A stretch of 5,682 nt of DNA from Xanthobacteraceae bacterium (GCA_025929595.1 JAICQA010000188.1:1-5682); one strand, 5' to 3'. Shown: positions 1-5,682, numbered from the stretch's first letter. The notes: a model not told the origin generated them from the letters alone. Program-made: numbers and translations.

Positions 1-465
1 AGCTTCCCCTTCGCGCTCGCGCTCGTCCTCATCTTCCTGATCTGGATCAGGGACAACATTCCGGGCCGCGTGGATATGGAGTGGCTGCGCCGTGGCGGCG
101 GCATCGTCGGCAACGATCATCCGCCGGCGCCGCGCTTCAACGCCGGCCAGAAGATGATCTACTGGAGCGTCGTGATTGCCGGTGCCGCGATCGCAATCAC
201 CGGCTACATGATGATGTTCCCCTTCTACGGAACAACGATCGCGGGCATGCAGCTCGCGACCCTCATCCACGCCGTGGTGGGCGTCCTGCTGATCGCAGTA
301 ATGGTCGCTCATATCTATATCGGCACCCTCGGCATGGAGGGCGCGTTCGAGGCCATGGGCACGGGCGAAGTCGACGTGCACTGGGCCGAGCAGCACCACA
401 GCCTCTGGGTCGAAGACGGGATGGAACGCGCCGGCATGGCGCACCGCCCAACACCGGCCGAATAA
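1..465 (+). CDS. fdoI: Formate dehydrogenase gamma subunit (cytochrome b556), 5' end outside window
   Basis: This is the C-terminal 154 residues of the membrane cytochrome b subunit of a respiratory formate dehydrogenase (FdnI/FdoI type). In this family the subunit anchors the catalytic and iron-sulfur subunits and passes electrons through two b hemes to quinone. The frame is open from base 1, so the start lies upstream. Residues 1-16 are the end of a membrane helix. Further helices span about 52-75 and 84-110. The family-like stretch RFNAGQKMIYW is at 45-55. His90 and His104 are 14 residues apart in the last helix, the same spacing as the heme-ligand region His155/His169 of E. coli FdnI. The hydrophilic tail has HWAEQHHSLWVED at 127-139, also typical of the family. 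The internal GTG at 70 is not the real start. The alpha and beta subunit genes presumably lie upstream. A terminator follows 24 bases after the stop. Confidence 0.9.
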   Translation, partial: SFPFALALVLIFLIWIRDNIPGRVDMEWLRRGGGIVGNDHPPAPRFNAGQKMIYWSVVIAGAAIAITGYMMMFPFYGTTIAGMQLATLIHAVVGVLLIAVMVAHIYIGTLGMEGAFEAMGTGEVDVHWAEQHHSLWVEDGMERAGMAHRPTPAE

Positions 466-489
466 CCGCCGTCTTAAGCCTCTCCGCAG

Positions 490-516
490 ACGCCCGGCTT
501 CACCGCCGGGCGTTTT
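490..516 (+). terminator. Rho-independent terminator after the formate dehydrogenase gamma gene
   Basis: A perfect 9-bp stem (490-498 pairing with 505-513) encloses a 6-base loop. The stem is almost all G and C and runs directly into four T residues (513-516). The T tract is short and broken by GC, so termination may be partial. It begins 24 bases after the fdoI stop and ends 13 bases before the mobB ATG, so any transcript reaching mobB from the formate dehydrogenase operon must read through it. Confidence 0.8.
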
Positions 517-521
517 GCTAT

Positions 522-526
522 AAGGG
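522..526 (+). promoter_or_regulatory. Closely spaced ribosome binding site of mobB
   Basis: AAGGG lies only three bases before the mobB ATG at 530, which is closer than the usual 5-9 bases. It also starts only five bases after the T tract of the terminator. It supports the ATG at 530, but initiation may be weak. Confidence 0.45.
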
Positions 527-529
527 CGC

Positions 530-1057
530 ATGCGCATTATCGGCCTCGCCGGCTGGAGCGGCTCCGGCAAGACAACCCTGCTCGCTCGTGTGATTCCGGT
601 CCTGATCGCGCGCGGCATCCGCGTCTCGACCGTCAAGCACGCCCATCACGGCTTCGACGTGGACGTGCCGGGCAAGGATTCCCATACCCATCGTCTGGCC
701 GGCGCCACCGAGGTCTTCGTATCCTCTGCGCGGCGCTGGGCGCAGATCCATGAGCTGCGCGACGAGGACGAGCCTTCGCTCGGCGACGTTCTCGCCCGGC
801 TGACGCCGGTCGATCTCGTGGTGGTCGAGGGCTACAAGCGCCACCCCCATCCGAAGCTCGAAATCCATCGTGCGGAAGTCGGCAAGCCGCTCCTGCAGCC
901 GGACGACGACTGGATCGTGGCCGTCGCCTCCGACGGCCCGCTGCCGGACGCGCGCGTGCCCGTGCTCGATCTCGACGACGCCGAGAAAATCGCCGACGTC
1001 CTGATGATCGAATCCGTTCCGGTCGAACGCCTCGGGACGGAAGCCGAGAGGGTTTGA
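530..1057 (+). CDS. mobB: Molybdopterin-guanine dinucleotide biosynthesis adaptor MobB
   Basis: MobB is a cytoplasmic P-loop GTP-binding protein that assists MobA in making the guanine dinucleotide form of the molybdenum cofactor; it helps but is not strictly required in E. coli. The 175 residues match the family's usual length. The Walker A loop GWSGSGKTT is at residues 8-16. VKHAHHGFDVDVPGKDS follows at 35-51 and matches the family's VKH...D.PGKDS block, with the AGA block at 57-59. VEGYKRHPHPKLEIHR at 99-114 is the conserved VEG-K-PK-E-R block, and ASD is at 133-135. The ATG at 530 is chosen because it places the P-loop at the very N-terminus, as in relatives. The stop overlaps the moeA start by one base. 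No clear promoter is seen upstream, so read-through from the formate dehydrogenase operon is likely. Confidence 0.93.
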   Translation: MRIIGLAGWSGSGKTTLLARVIPVLIARGIRVSTVKHAHHGFDVDVPGKDSHTHRLAGATEVFVSSARRWAQIHELRDEDEPSLGDVLARLTPVDLVVVEGYKRHPHPKLEIHRAEVGKPLLQPDDDWIVAVASDGPLPDARVPVLDLDDAEKIADVLMIESVPVERLGTEAERV

Positions 1058-2310
1058 TGGCGCAGCTCTCCGACGACTGCTTCGCCTTCGGCGGCAATCT
1101 CCTGCCGGTCGAGGAAGCGGCGAAGCGCATGGCCGAGCATGTTCCGCCCGTTTCAGAAGTCGAGCGCGTGTCGCTCGCCGACGCGCTCGGCCGCGTCGTC
1201 GCAAATGACGTCGGTTCGGCGGTGGCTTTGCCGCCCTTCGACAATTCGGCGGTTGATGGCTATGCGGTGCGACATGCCGATCTGCAGAGCGGCGACACGA
1301 CGCTGACAGTGTCCGGCCGTTTGCAGGCCGGTGGACGGCCCGTGAAGGCGGTTGGGGCAGGAGAGGCGATCCGCATTTTCACCGGCGCGCCGATGCCGGA
1401 AGGCGCCGACACCGTCTTCATGCAGGAGGACGTGAACGCGGTTGGCGATACGATCATTGTTCCGCCCGGCCTGAAGCGGGGCGCGAACCGCCGCCTCACG
1501 GGCGAAGACCTGCAGAGGGGCGCGGTCGCGCTGCCTGCCGGGCGCCGGCTGACGCCGCAAGACATCGCGCTCGCCGCCGCGGTCGGCCTGACGCATATCG
1601 AGGTCCGCCGCCGGCCGCGCGTCGCGGTTTTCTCGACCGGCGACGAAATCGTGGAGCCAGGCCAGCCGCTTGGCGCGGCTTCGCTATACGACGCCAATCG
1701 CTTCCTGCTGCTGGCGCTGCTGCGCGAAGCAGGCGCCGAAGCGCACGATCTCGGCATCCTGCGCGACGACGCGGCGAAGCTCGCAGGCGCGATCGGAAAA
1801 GCCGCCGCCGGCCACGATCTCATTCTCACGTCGGGTGGTGTTTCCACCGGCGAGGCTGATCACGTGAAGGCCGCCGTCGAGCAAGTCGGCAAGCTCGTGC
1901 TGTGGCGGCTCGCGATCAAGCCGGGTCGGCCGGTTGCGATGGGCGTCGTGCGCGGTGCTGCCTTCGCCGGTCTGCCCGGCAACCCCGTAGCCGTCTTCGT
2001 CACCTTCGTGCATGTGGTGCGGCCGCTCCTGATGCGGCTTGCGGGCGCCGAGATGGCGCCGCCCGCGGCGATCCCCGTGCGCGCGGCCTTTAGCTACAAA
2101 AAGAAAAAAGGCCGCCGCGAATATGTCCGCGTCGGCCTGCGTGTTGCGCCGGATGGCGCCGTCGAAGCCGTCAAGCATCCCCAGGAAGGGGCGGGCGTCA
2201 TTACGTCATTGACCGAGACGGACGGTCTCGCCGAATTGCTTGAAGATCGGATCGAGGTCGCGCCCGGCTCGAATGTCGGTTTTCTCTCGTACGCGTCGCT
2301 TGTCGCGTGA
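1057..2310 (+). CDS. moeA: Molybdopterin molybdenumtransferase MoeA
   Basis: MoeA inserts molybdate into adenylylated molybdopterin, releasing AMP and giving the Mo-molybdopterin that MobA then uses. The 417 residues match the family's usual length. PPFDNSAVDGYAV is at 59-71 (relatives often have Met at position 66) and TGAPMPEGADTV at 109-120. GEDL is at 149-152 and STGDEI at 193-198. SLYDANR is at 209-215 and SGGVSTGEADHV, the molybdopterin-binding-domain loop, at 259-270. KPGRPVAMG is at 288-296 and LPGNPVAVF at 306-314. Residues from about 340 on form the C-terminal beta domain, which includes a run of four lysines (348-351) before GRREYVRV. The ATG at 1057 is preferred over a TTG three bases earlier: it makes a TGATG junction with the mobB stop and has GAGAGGG at 1046-1052 at good spacing. 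Translational coupling to mobB is likely. Confidence 0.96.
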   Translation: MAQLSDDCFAFGGNLLPVEEAAKRMAEHVPPVSEVERVSLADALGRVVANDVGSAVALPPFDNSAVDGYAVRHADLQSGDTTLTVSGRLQAGGRPVKAVGAGEAIRIFTGAPMPEGADTVFMQEDVNAVGDTIIVPPGLKRGANRRLTGEDLQRGAVALPAGRRLTPQDIALAAAVGLTHIEVRRRPRVAVFSTGDEIVEPGQPLGAASLYDANRFLLLALLREAGAEAHDLGILRDDAAKLAGAIGKAAAGHDLILTSGGVSTGEADHVKAAVEQVGKLVLWRLAIKPGRPVAMGVVRGAAFAGLPGNPVAVFVTFVHVVRPLLMRLAGAEMAPPAAIPVRAAFSYKKKKGRREYVRVGLRVAPDGAVEAVKHPQEGAGVITSLTETDGLAELLEDRIEVAPGSNVGFLSYASLVA

Positions 2311-2320
2311 GAGGATAAGA

Positions 2321-2446
2321 TCAGAGCCGCACGCCCGACTTCGACGAGAACGCCACGTCGGCCGGCCGCTGGAATCCGGCGAGCGCATAGACGGAGCCGA
2401 CTGCGACGATGACCGCCACCGCGCAGGAAATCAAAAACACTTTCAT
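2321..2446 (-). CDS. Small single-span membrane protein, unknown function (41 aa)
   Basis: I cannot assign a function. The predicted peptide has 41 residues: a short basic start (MK), a hydrophobic stretch at about 3-24 that would form one membrane helix or uncleaved signal anchor, and a polar tail starting at FQRP (25-28) and ending SGVRL. The start at 2446 is supported by GGGAG on the minus strand (2454-2458), seven bases before the ATG. The frame is open to 2551 upstream, but that part reads as Arg/Cys/Pro-rich sequence running back into mobA, so I exclude it. From memory, short proteins with an MK-hydrophobic start and a VRL-like end recur in Hyphomicrobiales genomes; I could not check this. 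It ends 10 bases from the moeA stop, tail to tail. A candidate promoter lies directly upstream. Confidence 0.72.
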   Translation of the reverse strand: MKVFLISCAVAVIVAVGSVYALAGFQRPADVAFSSKSGVRL

Positions 2447-2476
2447 TGCTGTTCTCCCACCCAGACTCGTGAGCTG

Positions 2477-2504
2477 ATTATGAGGCCCGCGCCTTGATAG
2501 GCAA
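2477..2504 (-). promoter_or_regulatory. Candidate sigma-70-type promoter for the small membrane protein gene
   Basis: On the minus strand, TTGCCT (2504-2499) and CATAAT (2482-2477) are separated by 16 bases and resemble -35 and -10 boxes: four of six and five of six matches to TTGACA and TATAAT. Transcription would start near 2470, giving a leader of roughly 24 bases that contains the GGGAG ribosome binding site. Alphaproteobacterial promoters tolerate weak -10 boxes, so this is a suggestion from sequence only. Confidence 0.4.
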
Positions 2505-2507
2505 GGC
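2491..2507 (-). other. Small hairpin directly after the mobA stop
   Basis: A perfect 6-bp stem (2491-2496 with 2502-2507) and 5-base loop begins at the base next to the mobA stop codon. No T tract follows on the minus strand, so it is not a standard intrinsic terminator. It could protect the mRNA 3' end or weaken read-through. An overlapping alternative stem, GGCC-TACA-GGCC (2505-2516), would compete with it. It also overlaps the candidate -35 box of the next gene. Confidence 0.3.
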
Positions 2508-3140
2508 CTACAGGCCGGGGTGTTGCGCCGCGAGAAGCTCTGCATTCGCAAGGTCTTCCGGGCGATTGACGTTGAAGAACGGGTCGACCGGCGTATCCGG
2601 CCATTCGGCGAGCGCGACGCCGTGCCGCCCGGTCCAGACCTCGATCTTATGCAGGCCTTCCTCGGTCAGCGCGTGACGGAGATCGGCGCGCAGCGCGACC
2701 GGCCACAGACCCGCCACCGGATGCCGCCAGTCGCCGGATTTTGCGCAGGCCAGCGTTTTTCCCTCGGCAACGCGCGCCTCATGCAGCCGTGGCACCACAT
2801 CACGCGGCACGAACGGGCAATCGCCCGGCACGCTGGCCATCCATTCGGTGCCGGGCGCATTCGCCGCCAGCCAATCGAGCCCGGCGAGAATGCCCGCGAG
2901 CGGCCCGGCGAAGTCGGGGATGTCGTCGGCGACGACCGGCAATTTGAATCGCGCGAAGCGCGCTGGGTCGCCATTCGCGTTGAGCAGCATTCCCGAGCAT
3001 TGCGGGCCGAAGCGCGCAAGCACGCGGTCGAGGATCGTCTCGCCGCCGATTTTCAGGAGCGCCTTGTCCCCGCCGCCCATGCGGCGTGCGAGCCCGCCCG
3101 CGAGGACCAGTCCGAAGGTAGGCGGATACTCAGTCGTCAT
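2508..3140 (-). CDS. mobA: Molybdenum cofactor guanylyltransferase MobA
   Basis: MobA transfers GMP from GTP to Mo-molybdopterin, forming the (bis-)guanine dinucleotide cofactor of DMSO-reductase-family enzymes such as formate dehydrogenase. The protein has 210 residues; E. coli MobA has 194. The nucleotidyltransferase loop LAGGLARRMGGGDK is at 13-26. NANGD follows at 54-58 and GPLAGILAGL at 79-88. PGDCPF at 105-110 supplies the metal-binding Asp107. PVAGLWP is at 141-147, and DPFFNVNRPEDL at 186-197 is the family's C-terminal signature. The start at 3140 puts the GTP loop close to the N-terminus and overlaps the end of fdhD by 11 bases. No strong ribosome binding site precedes it, so translation is probably coupled to fdhD. 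A fusion with MobB, seen in some bacteria, is absent; mobB is a separate gene on the opposite strand. Confidence 0.95.
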   Translation of the reverse strand: MTTEYPPTFGLVLAGGLARRMGGGDKALLKIGGETILDRVLARFGPQCSGMLLNANGDPARFARFKLPVVADDIPDFAGPLAGILAGLDWLAANAPGTEWMASVPGDCPFVPRDVVPRLHEARVAEGKTLACAKSGDWRHPVAGLWPVALRADLRHALTEEGLHKIEVWTGRHGVALAEWPDTPVDPFFNVNRPEDLANAELLAAQHPGL

Positions 3141-4032
3141 GCACCGCGGCTTTGCGCCGGTGCCTGGCGCTTTCCTCTTCGACGTAATTGAGGTCCTGGT
3201 CGTACACGATGCGCTCCTCGCCCGAGAGCGCGACGAAGCGCTTGCCGCGCGCGCGGCCGATCAGCGTGAGGCCGGCCTTCTTCGCGAGCTCCACGCCCCA
3301 CGCCGTGAAGCCCGAACGCGACACGAGAATGGGAATGCCCATGCGCACCGTCTTGATCACCATTTCGGAGGTGAGCCGGCCCGTCGTGTAGAAAATCTTG
3401 TCGCCCGCCGGCACCTTGTTCTTGAACATCCAGCCCGCGATCTTGTCGACCGCGTTATGACGTCCGACGTCTTCCATATAGACGAGCGGGCGGTCGCCTT
3501 GGCACAGCACGCAGCCGTGGATCGCGCCGGCTTCGAGATAAAGCGACGGCGTCGTGTTGATCTTGTGCGTGAGCGTGTAAAGCCAGGACGTGCGCAGTTC
3601 GGCTTTCGGCAGGTCGGCGTTCTCGATCGCTTCCATCAGATCGCCGAACACCGTGCCCTGCGCGCAGCCCGAGGTCTGCACTTTCTTCTTCAGTTTCTTC
3701 TCGTAGTTGGTTGCGCGCTCGGTGCGCACGACGATGACTTCAAGATCGTCGTCATATTCGACTTCGGTGACCATGTCGTCCGGTCGTAACATATTCTGAT
3801 TCAACAGAAATCCGACCGCCAGATATTCGGGATAATCGCCGATGGTCATGGCGGTGACGATTTCCTGCCGGTTCAGGAAAATCGTCAACGGCCGCTCGAC
3901 AACCACCGACGTGTTGATCGCCTTGCCTGTTTCATCGATGCCGGAGACTTTGACCGAAAGTCTTGGATCTGCCGGGTCGGGCCGCAGCAGATAGTCGTCT
4001 TCGACGTCGGGTACGATCTTCGGCTTGCTCAT
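3130..4032 (-). CDS. fdhD: Formate dehydrogenase accessory sulfurtransferase FdhD, variant cysteine pattern
   Basis: FdhD carries sulfur from a cysteine desulfurase (IscS in E. coli) to the bis-MGD cofactor of formate dehydrogenase, which is inactive without it. The protein has 300 residues. NRQEIVTAMTIGDYPEYLAVGFLL (54-77 region) is the N-terminal signature. EDVGRHNAVDKIAG at 187-200 is the family hallmark, followed by TGRLTSEMVIK at 217-227 and SRSGFTAWGVELA at 238-250. E. coli FdhD has a CxxC loop at Cys121/Cys124. Here the loop reads TSGCAQGT (120-127), so only Cys123 is kept and the second position is Gly126. The only other cysteines are Cys174 and Cys177, a new CxxC in HGCVLC just before the EDVGRH motif. 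GAGGAG overlaps the iorB stop (4041-4036) and serves this start, seven bases after iorB. The protein ends in a charged tail. Confidence 0.95.
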   Translation of the reverse strand: MSKPKIVPDVEDDYLLRPDPADPRLSVKVSGIDETGKAINTSVVVERPLTIFLNRQEIVTAMTIGDYPEYLAVGFLLNQNMLRPDDMVTEVEYDDDLEVIVVRTERATNYEKKLKKKVQTSGCAQGTVFGDLMEAIENADLPKAELRTSWLYTLTHKINTTPSLYLEAGAIHGCVLCQGDRPLVYMEDVGRHNAVDKIAGWMFKNKVPAGDKIFYTTGRLTSEMVIKTVRMGIPILVSRSGFTAWGVELAKKAGLTLIGRARGKRFVALSGEERIVYDQDLNYVEEESARHRRKAAVHDD

Positions 4033-4039
4033 CCGCTCC

Positions 4040-5569
4040 TCACTCGGCGGCGATGCGCCGCTCCGCCGACAGGGCGCGCACGGAATCGATCACATGGCCG
4101 AGGCGTGCGCCGTCGGGATCGGCGAGGGCCGCCAACCGCGCCTGCAACACGGCGTCCGCAAATTGTGGCGAGGGCAACTCACCCGCGAGAAACGGCTCGA
4201 CCACCTCGTTGACGATCCGGTTCCAGTTGTGGTGCCCGCGCTTGTAGGTCTCGCCATAGCCTTTCACGAGCCGCGCCGTCTCGACGAACTCGCGTGCGGC
4301 CTGGGTGTCGGCGGCCAGTGTGCGCTCGACCAGGCCGAGCCATTGCTCGACCCAGGCCTGTTCCTCGGCGTAGCGCAGCGTGCGCGGCCGCCAGCCGCGG
4401 AGCGACGAAAGCACCTTCAAGCGGATGAACCCGCCGAAGCGCGTCGTGCGCACTTTCATCGGGAAGGATTTATCCGTCCATCCCATGCGCGCCACGAACC
4501 GCAGCACCGCGCGGCCGAAGGCCGGCGGCAGCATGGAAAAGATTTCCTCCGGCCCCGGCTTCATGAATTCGGTCACGACGATAAGGTCGGGCTCGCGCAC
4601 CTTCGACTCGCCGCGCAGCCGCTCGACGCGGCCCGCCTTGAGTTTCAGTTGCGCGACGCGGATCGTGTCCTCGAAGCTCATGCGCACCGCCAGATGCCGT
4701 GCGAGCTCGCGGATGAGCGGTGCGTCGGCGCCGGGCCTGGAGACGAAGCGCTCGAGCCGGTCGAGATAAAGCGCCGCGTATTCCGGCCCCTGATAATCGG
4801 TCAGGCGCCGCACGCCTTCGAGCGCAATGCCGGCAGCGACGACGGGCAGCCTCTTGCGCGCCCGTGCCTCGTTTTCGGTTTCATTGATTGGTCGCGCCGA
4901 CGGGACGGCGGCCTCGGCCTTTATTGCGGGCTTCGTATCACCGGCCTTGGCGAGCGCGAGGCCCGCCTCGAAGCCGCGCAGATTGGCCTCAACCGCCTTG
5001 CCTTCGCCCTCGATGGCTGCGCGGAACGCTTCGACAGGGACGGGGAGCGCGCCGCTGCCGGCGATGGCGCCGAGCAGGACGGCGTTCGGTTGGCAACGCG
5101 CCGCCGCCGCAGCCGCGCCGAAGTCGGCGATAATGGCCTTGCGCGAGAATTTTCTTGCCGTGACCTCGAGCTTCTCGTTGTCGAGACGGCCGTCGCCCAT
5201 GGCCGACTTCTCATCGACCGTATAGGCGCGGTTGCGCGAGGCGATCAGGAAAGTCCGGTCGGGGCTGATATAGCCCGCCTGCACCGCGCGCACGGTCTCG
5301 AGCATCTCGCTCGCCACCATCACGTCCACCTCGCCGGGCGCCGCGTTGAGCGCCAGAATTGGCCGCTTGCCTTTCGGCGCGCCTTCGCCCGGCAGGATTT
5401 CGATGTAATAGGTAGTGGCGCCCGTGCGCTGCGCGACGCCCGGAATGGACGTGCGCTGGCCGAAATGGCCGCTCGCCACCGCTGCGTTGGAAATCCAGCC
5501 GGCGAGCACGCCACCGCCTTCGCCGCCGAGGGCCGCGATCAGCAGACGAATGGGTTTCGTGTCGCGCAT
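4040..5569 (-). CDS. iorB: Indolepyruvate oxidoreductase beta subunit, long form with C-terminal extension
   Basis: This looks like the beta subunit of indolepyruvate:ferredoxin oxidoreductase, which with the alpha subunit converts aryl pyruvates plus CoA to aryl-acetyl-CoA and CO2. The N-terminal part, about 1-210, resembles the 2-oxoacid oxidoreductase gamma domain: GGEGGGVLAGW at 15-25, GQRTSIPGVAQRTGATTYYIE at 37-57, and the GxVDVMVASEMLE block at 79-91. A linker rich in Ala, Lys, Glu and Pro covers about 211-240. The remaining 270 residues form an extra, mostly helical and basic domain containing RLVKGYGETYKRGHHNW at 433-449; I recall this as DUF6537 of long indolepyruvate oxidoreductases, unverified. 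Classical archaeal IorB has about 200 residues. Only one cysteine (Cys159) is present, so no iron-sulfur cluster is expected here. The ATG at 5569 follows the upstream stop by three bases with GGAG at good spacing. The substrate range is not shown by sequence. Confidence 0.85.
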   Translation of the reverse strand: MRDTKPIRLLIAALGGEGGGVLAGWISNAAVASGHFGQRTSIPGVAQRTGATTYYIEILPGEGAPKGKRPILALNAAPGEVDVMVASEMLETVRAVQAGYISPDRTFLIASRNRAYTVDEKSAMGDGRLDNEKLEVTARKFSRKAIIADFGAAAAAARCQPNAVLLGAIAGSGALPVPVEAFRAAIEGEGKAVEANLRGFEAGLALAKAGDTKPAIKAEAAVPSARPINETENEARARKRLPVVAAGIALEGVRRLTDYQGPEYAALYLDRLERFVSRPGADAPLIRELARHLAVRMSFEDTIRVAQLKLKAGRVERLRGESKVREPDLIVVTEFMKPGPEEIFSMLPPAFGRAVLRFVARMGWTDKSFPMKVRTTRFGGFIRLKVLSSLRGWRPRTLRYAEEQAWVEQWLGLVERTLAADTQAAREFVETARLVKGYGETYKRGHHNWNRIVNEVVEPFLAGELPSPQFADAVLQARLAALADPDGARLGHVIDSVRALSAERRIAAE

Positions 5570-5572
5570 GGT

Positions 5573-5682
5573 CTACTCCGCCGGCACGAGCACGCCCGGA
5601 GGCGCTTGCTCGGGCGCGTATTTTGGCCGTTCCGCGCCACCGCCGAACAGACCGATTAGCGCCAGCGAAATATGATGGCGCA
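5573..5682 (-). CDS. iorA: C-terminal end of probable indolepyruvate oxidoreductase alpha subunit
   Basis: A frame open from the window edge ends at a TAG (5575-5573) three bases before iorB. It encodes 35 visible residues: a short hydrophobic stretch ending in LIGLFGGG, a YAPE-containing Pro/Ala-rich piece and the end GVLVPAE. No domain can be recognised in so short a piece. I name it from its position: the thiamine-diphosphate-binding alpha subunit gene normally precedes iorB, and a 3-base gap means co-translation. The tail holds no cysteine, so any ferredoxin-like cluster domain would be further upstream. Confidence 0.6.
   Translation of the reverse strand, partial: RHHISLALIGLFGGGAERPKYAPEQAPPGVLVPAE

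Noticed and set aside
519..524. TATAAG as a -10 box for mobB
   Set aside because: No acceptable -35 box lies 16-18 bases upstream because that region is the terminator stem, and transcription would begin at about the ATG itself.
81..593. Plus-strand open frame overlapping fdoI and the start of mobB
   Set aside because: It is a second frame of two recognised genes, runs through the terminator and has an Arg-rich composition without motifs.
2098..2110. A-rich tract in moeA that resembles a slippery frameshift heptamer
   Set aside because: The codons read AAA AAG AAA AAA GGC, so the A-AAA-AAG register needed for -1 slippage is not in frame, and MoeA is complete without a shift. The lysine run is common in this part of the family.
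2214..2230. Perfect 6-bp inverted repeat near the end of moeA
   Set aside because: It lies inside coding sequence, has no T tract and is short enough to arise by chance in GC-rich DNA, so I do not call it a terminator.
2848..3789. A plus-strand open frame of about 310 codons opposite mobA and fdhD
   Set aside because: Both opposite genes carry full family motifs. The plus-strand translation has no domain and crosses the junction of two real genes, so it is a shadow frame.
4025..5659. A plus-strand open frame of more than 500 codons opposite iorB
   Set aside because: It is antisense to a recognisable conserved protein. Its translation is Arg/His/Ala-rich with no recognisable domain, as expected from GC-rich codon bias.

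Overview
The window is GC-rich, gene-dense DNA, most likely from an alphaproteobacterium of the Hyphomicrobiales (Rhizobiales) type. I infer this from base composition, gene content and protein style; no rRNA or other phylogenetic marker is present. It holds formate dehydrogenase (FDH) genes, molybdenum-cofactor genes and an indolepyruvate oxidoreductase locus. No mobile element, CRISPR array, tRNA or rRNA is visible, and no gene looks broken.

The rightward half (1-2310) starts inside the cytochrome b (gamma) subunit of a membrane-bound respiratory FDH. A compact hairpin terminator (490-516) follows, and mobB starts only 14 bases after it. moeA then overlaps mobB by one base. MoeA inserts molybdate into adenylylated molybdopterin, and MobB is a GTP-binding partner in guanine-dinucleotide cofactor synthesis.

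The leftward half (5682-2321) reads from the tail of a probable iorA into a long iorB, then fdhD, mobA and a 41-residue membrane peptide. The first four genes are packed with gaps of 3 and 7 bases and an 11-base overlap, so they look like one operon. MobA attaches GMP to make bis-MGD, and FdhD sulfurates that cofactor for FDH. The small peptide gene lies 61 bases past mobA, has a good ribosome binding site and may have its own promoter.

The two halves converge, with moeA and the small gene ending 10 bases apart. Together MoeA, MobA, MobB and FdhD supply most late steps that turn molybdopterin into the sulfurated bis-MGD needed by the FDH whose gamma subunit opens the window. The indolepyruvate oxidoreductase has no known need for molybdenum, so its place at the head of the fdhD-mobA operon is the least expected part of the layout. 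The most distinctive protein feature is in FdhD: the second cysteine of the usual CxxC loop is absent, while a different CxxC pair appears about 50 residues later. I see no clearly new multi-gene system.
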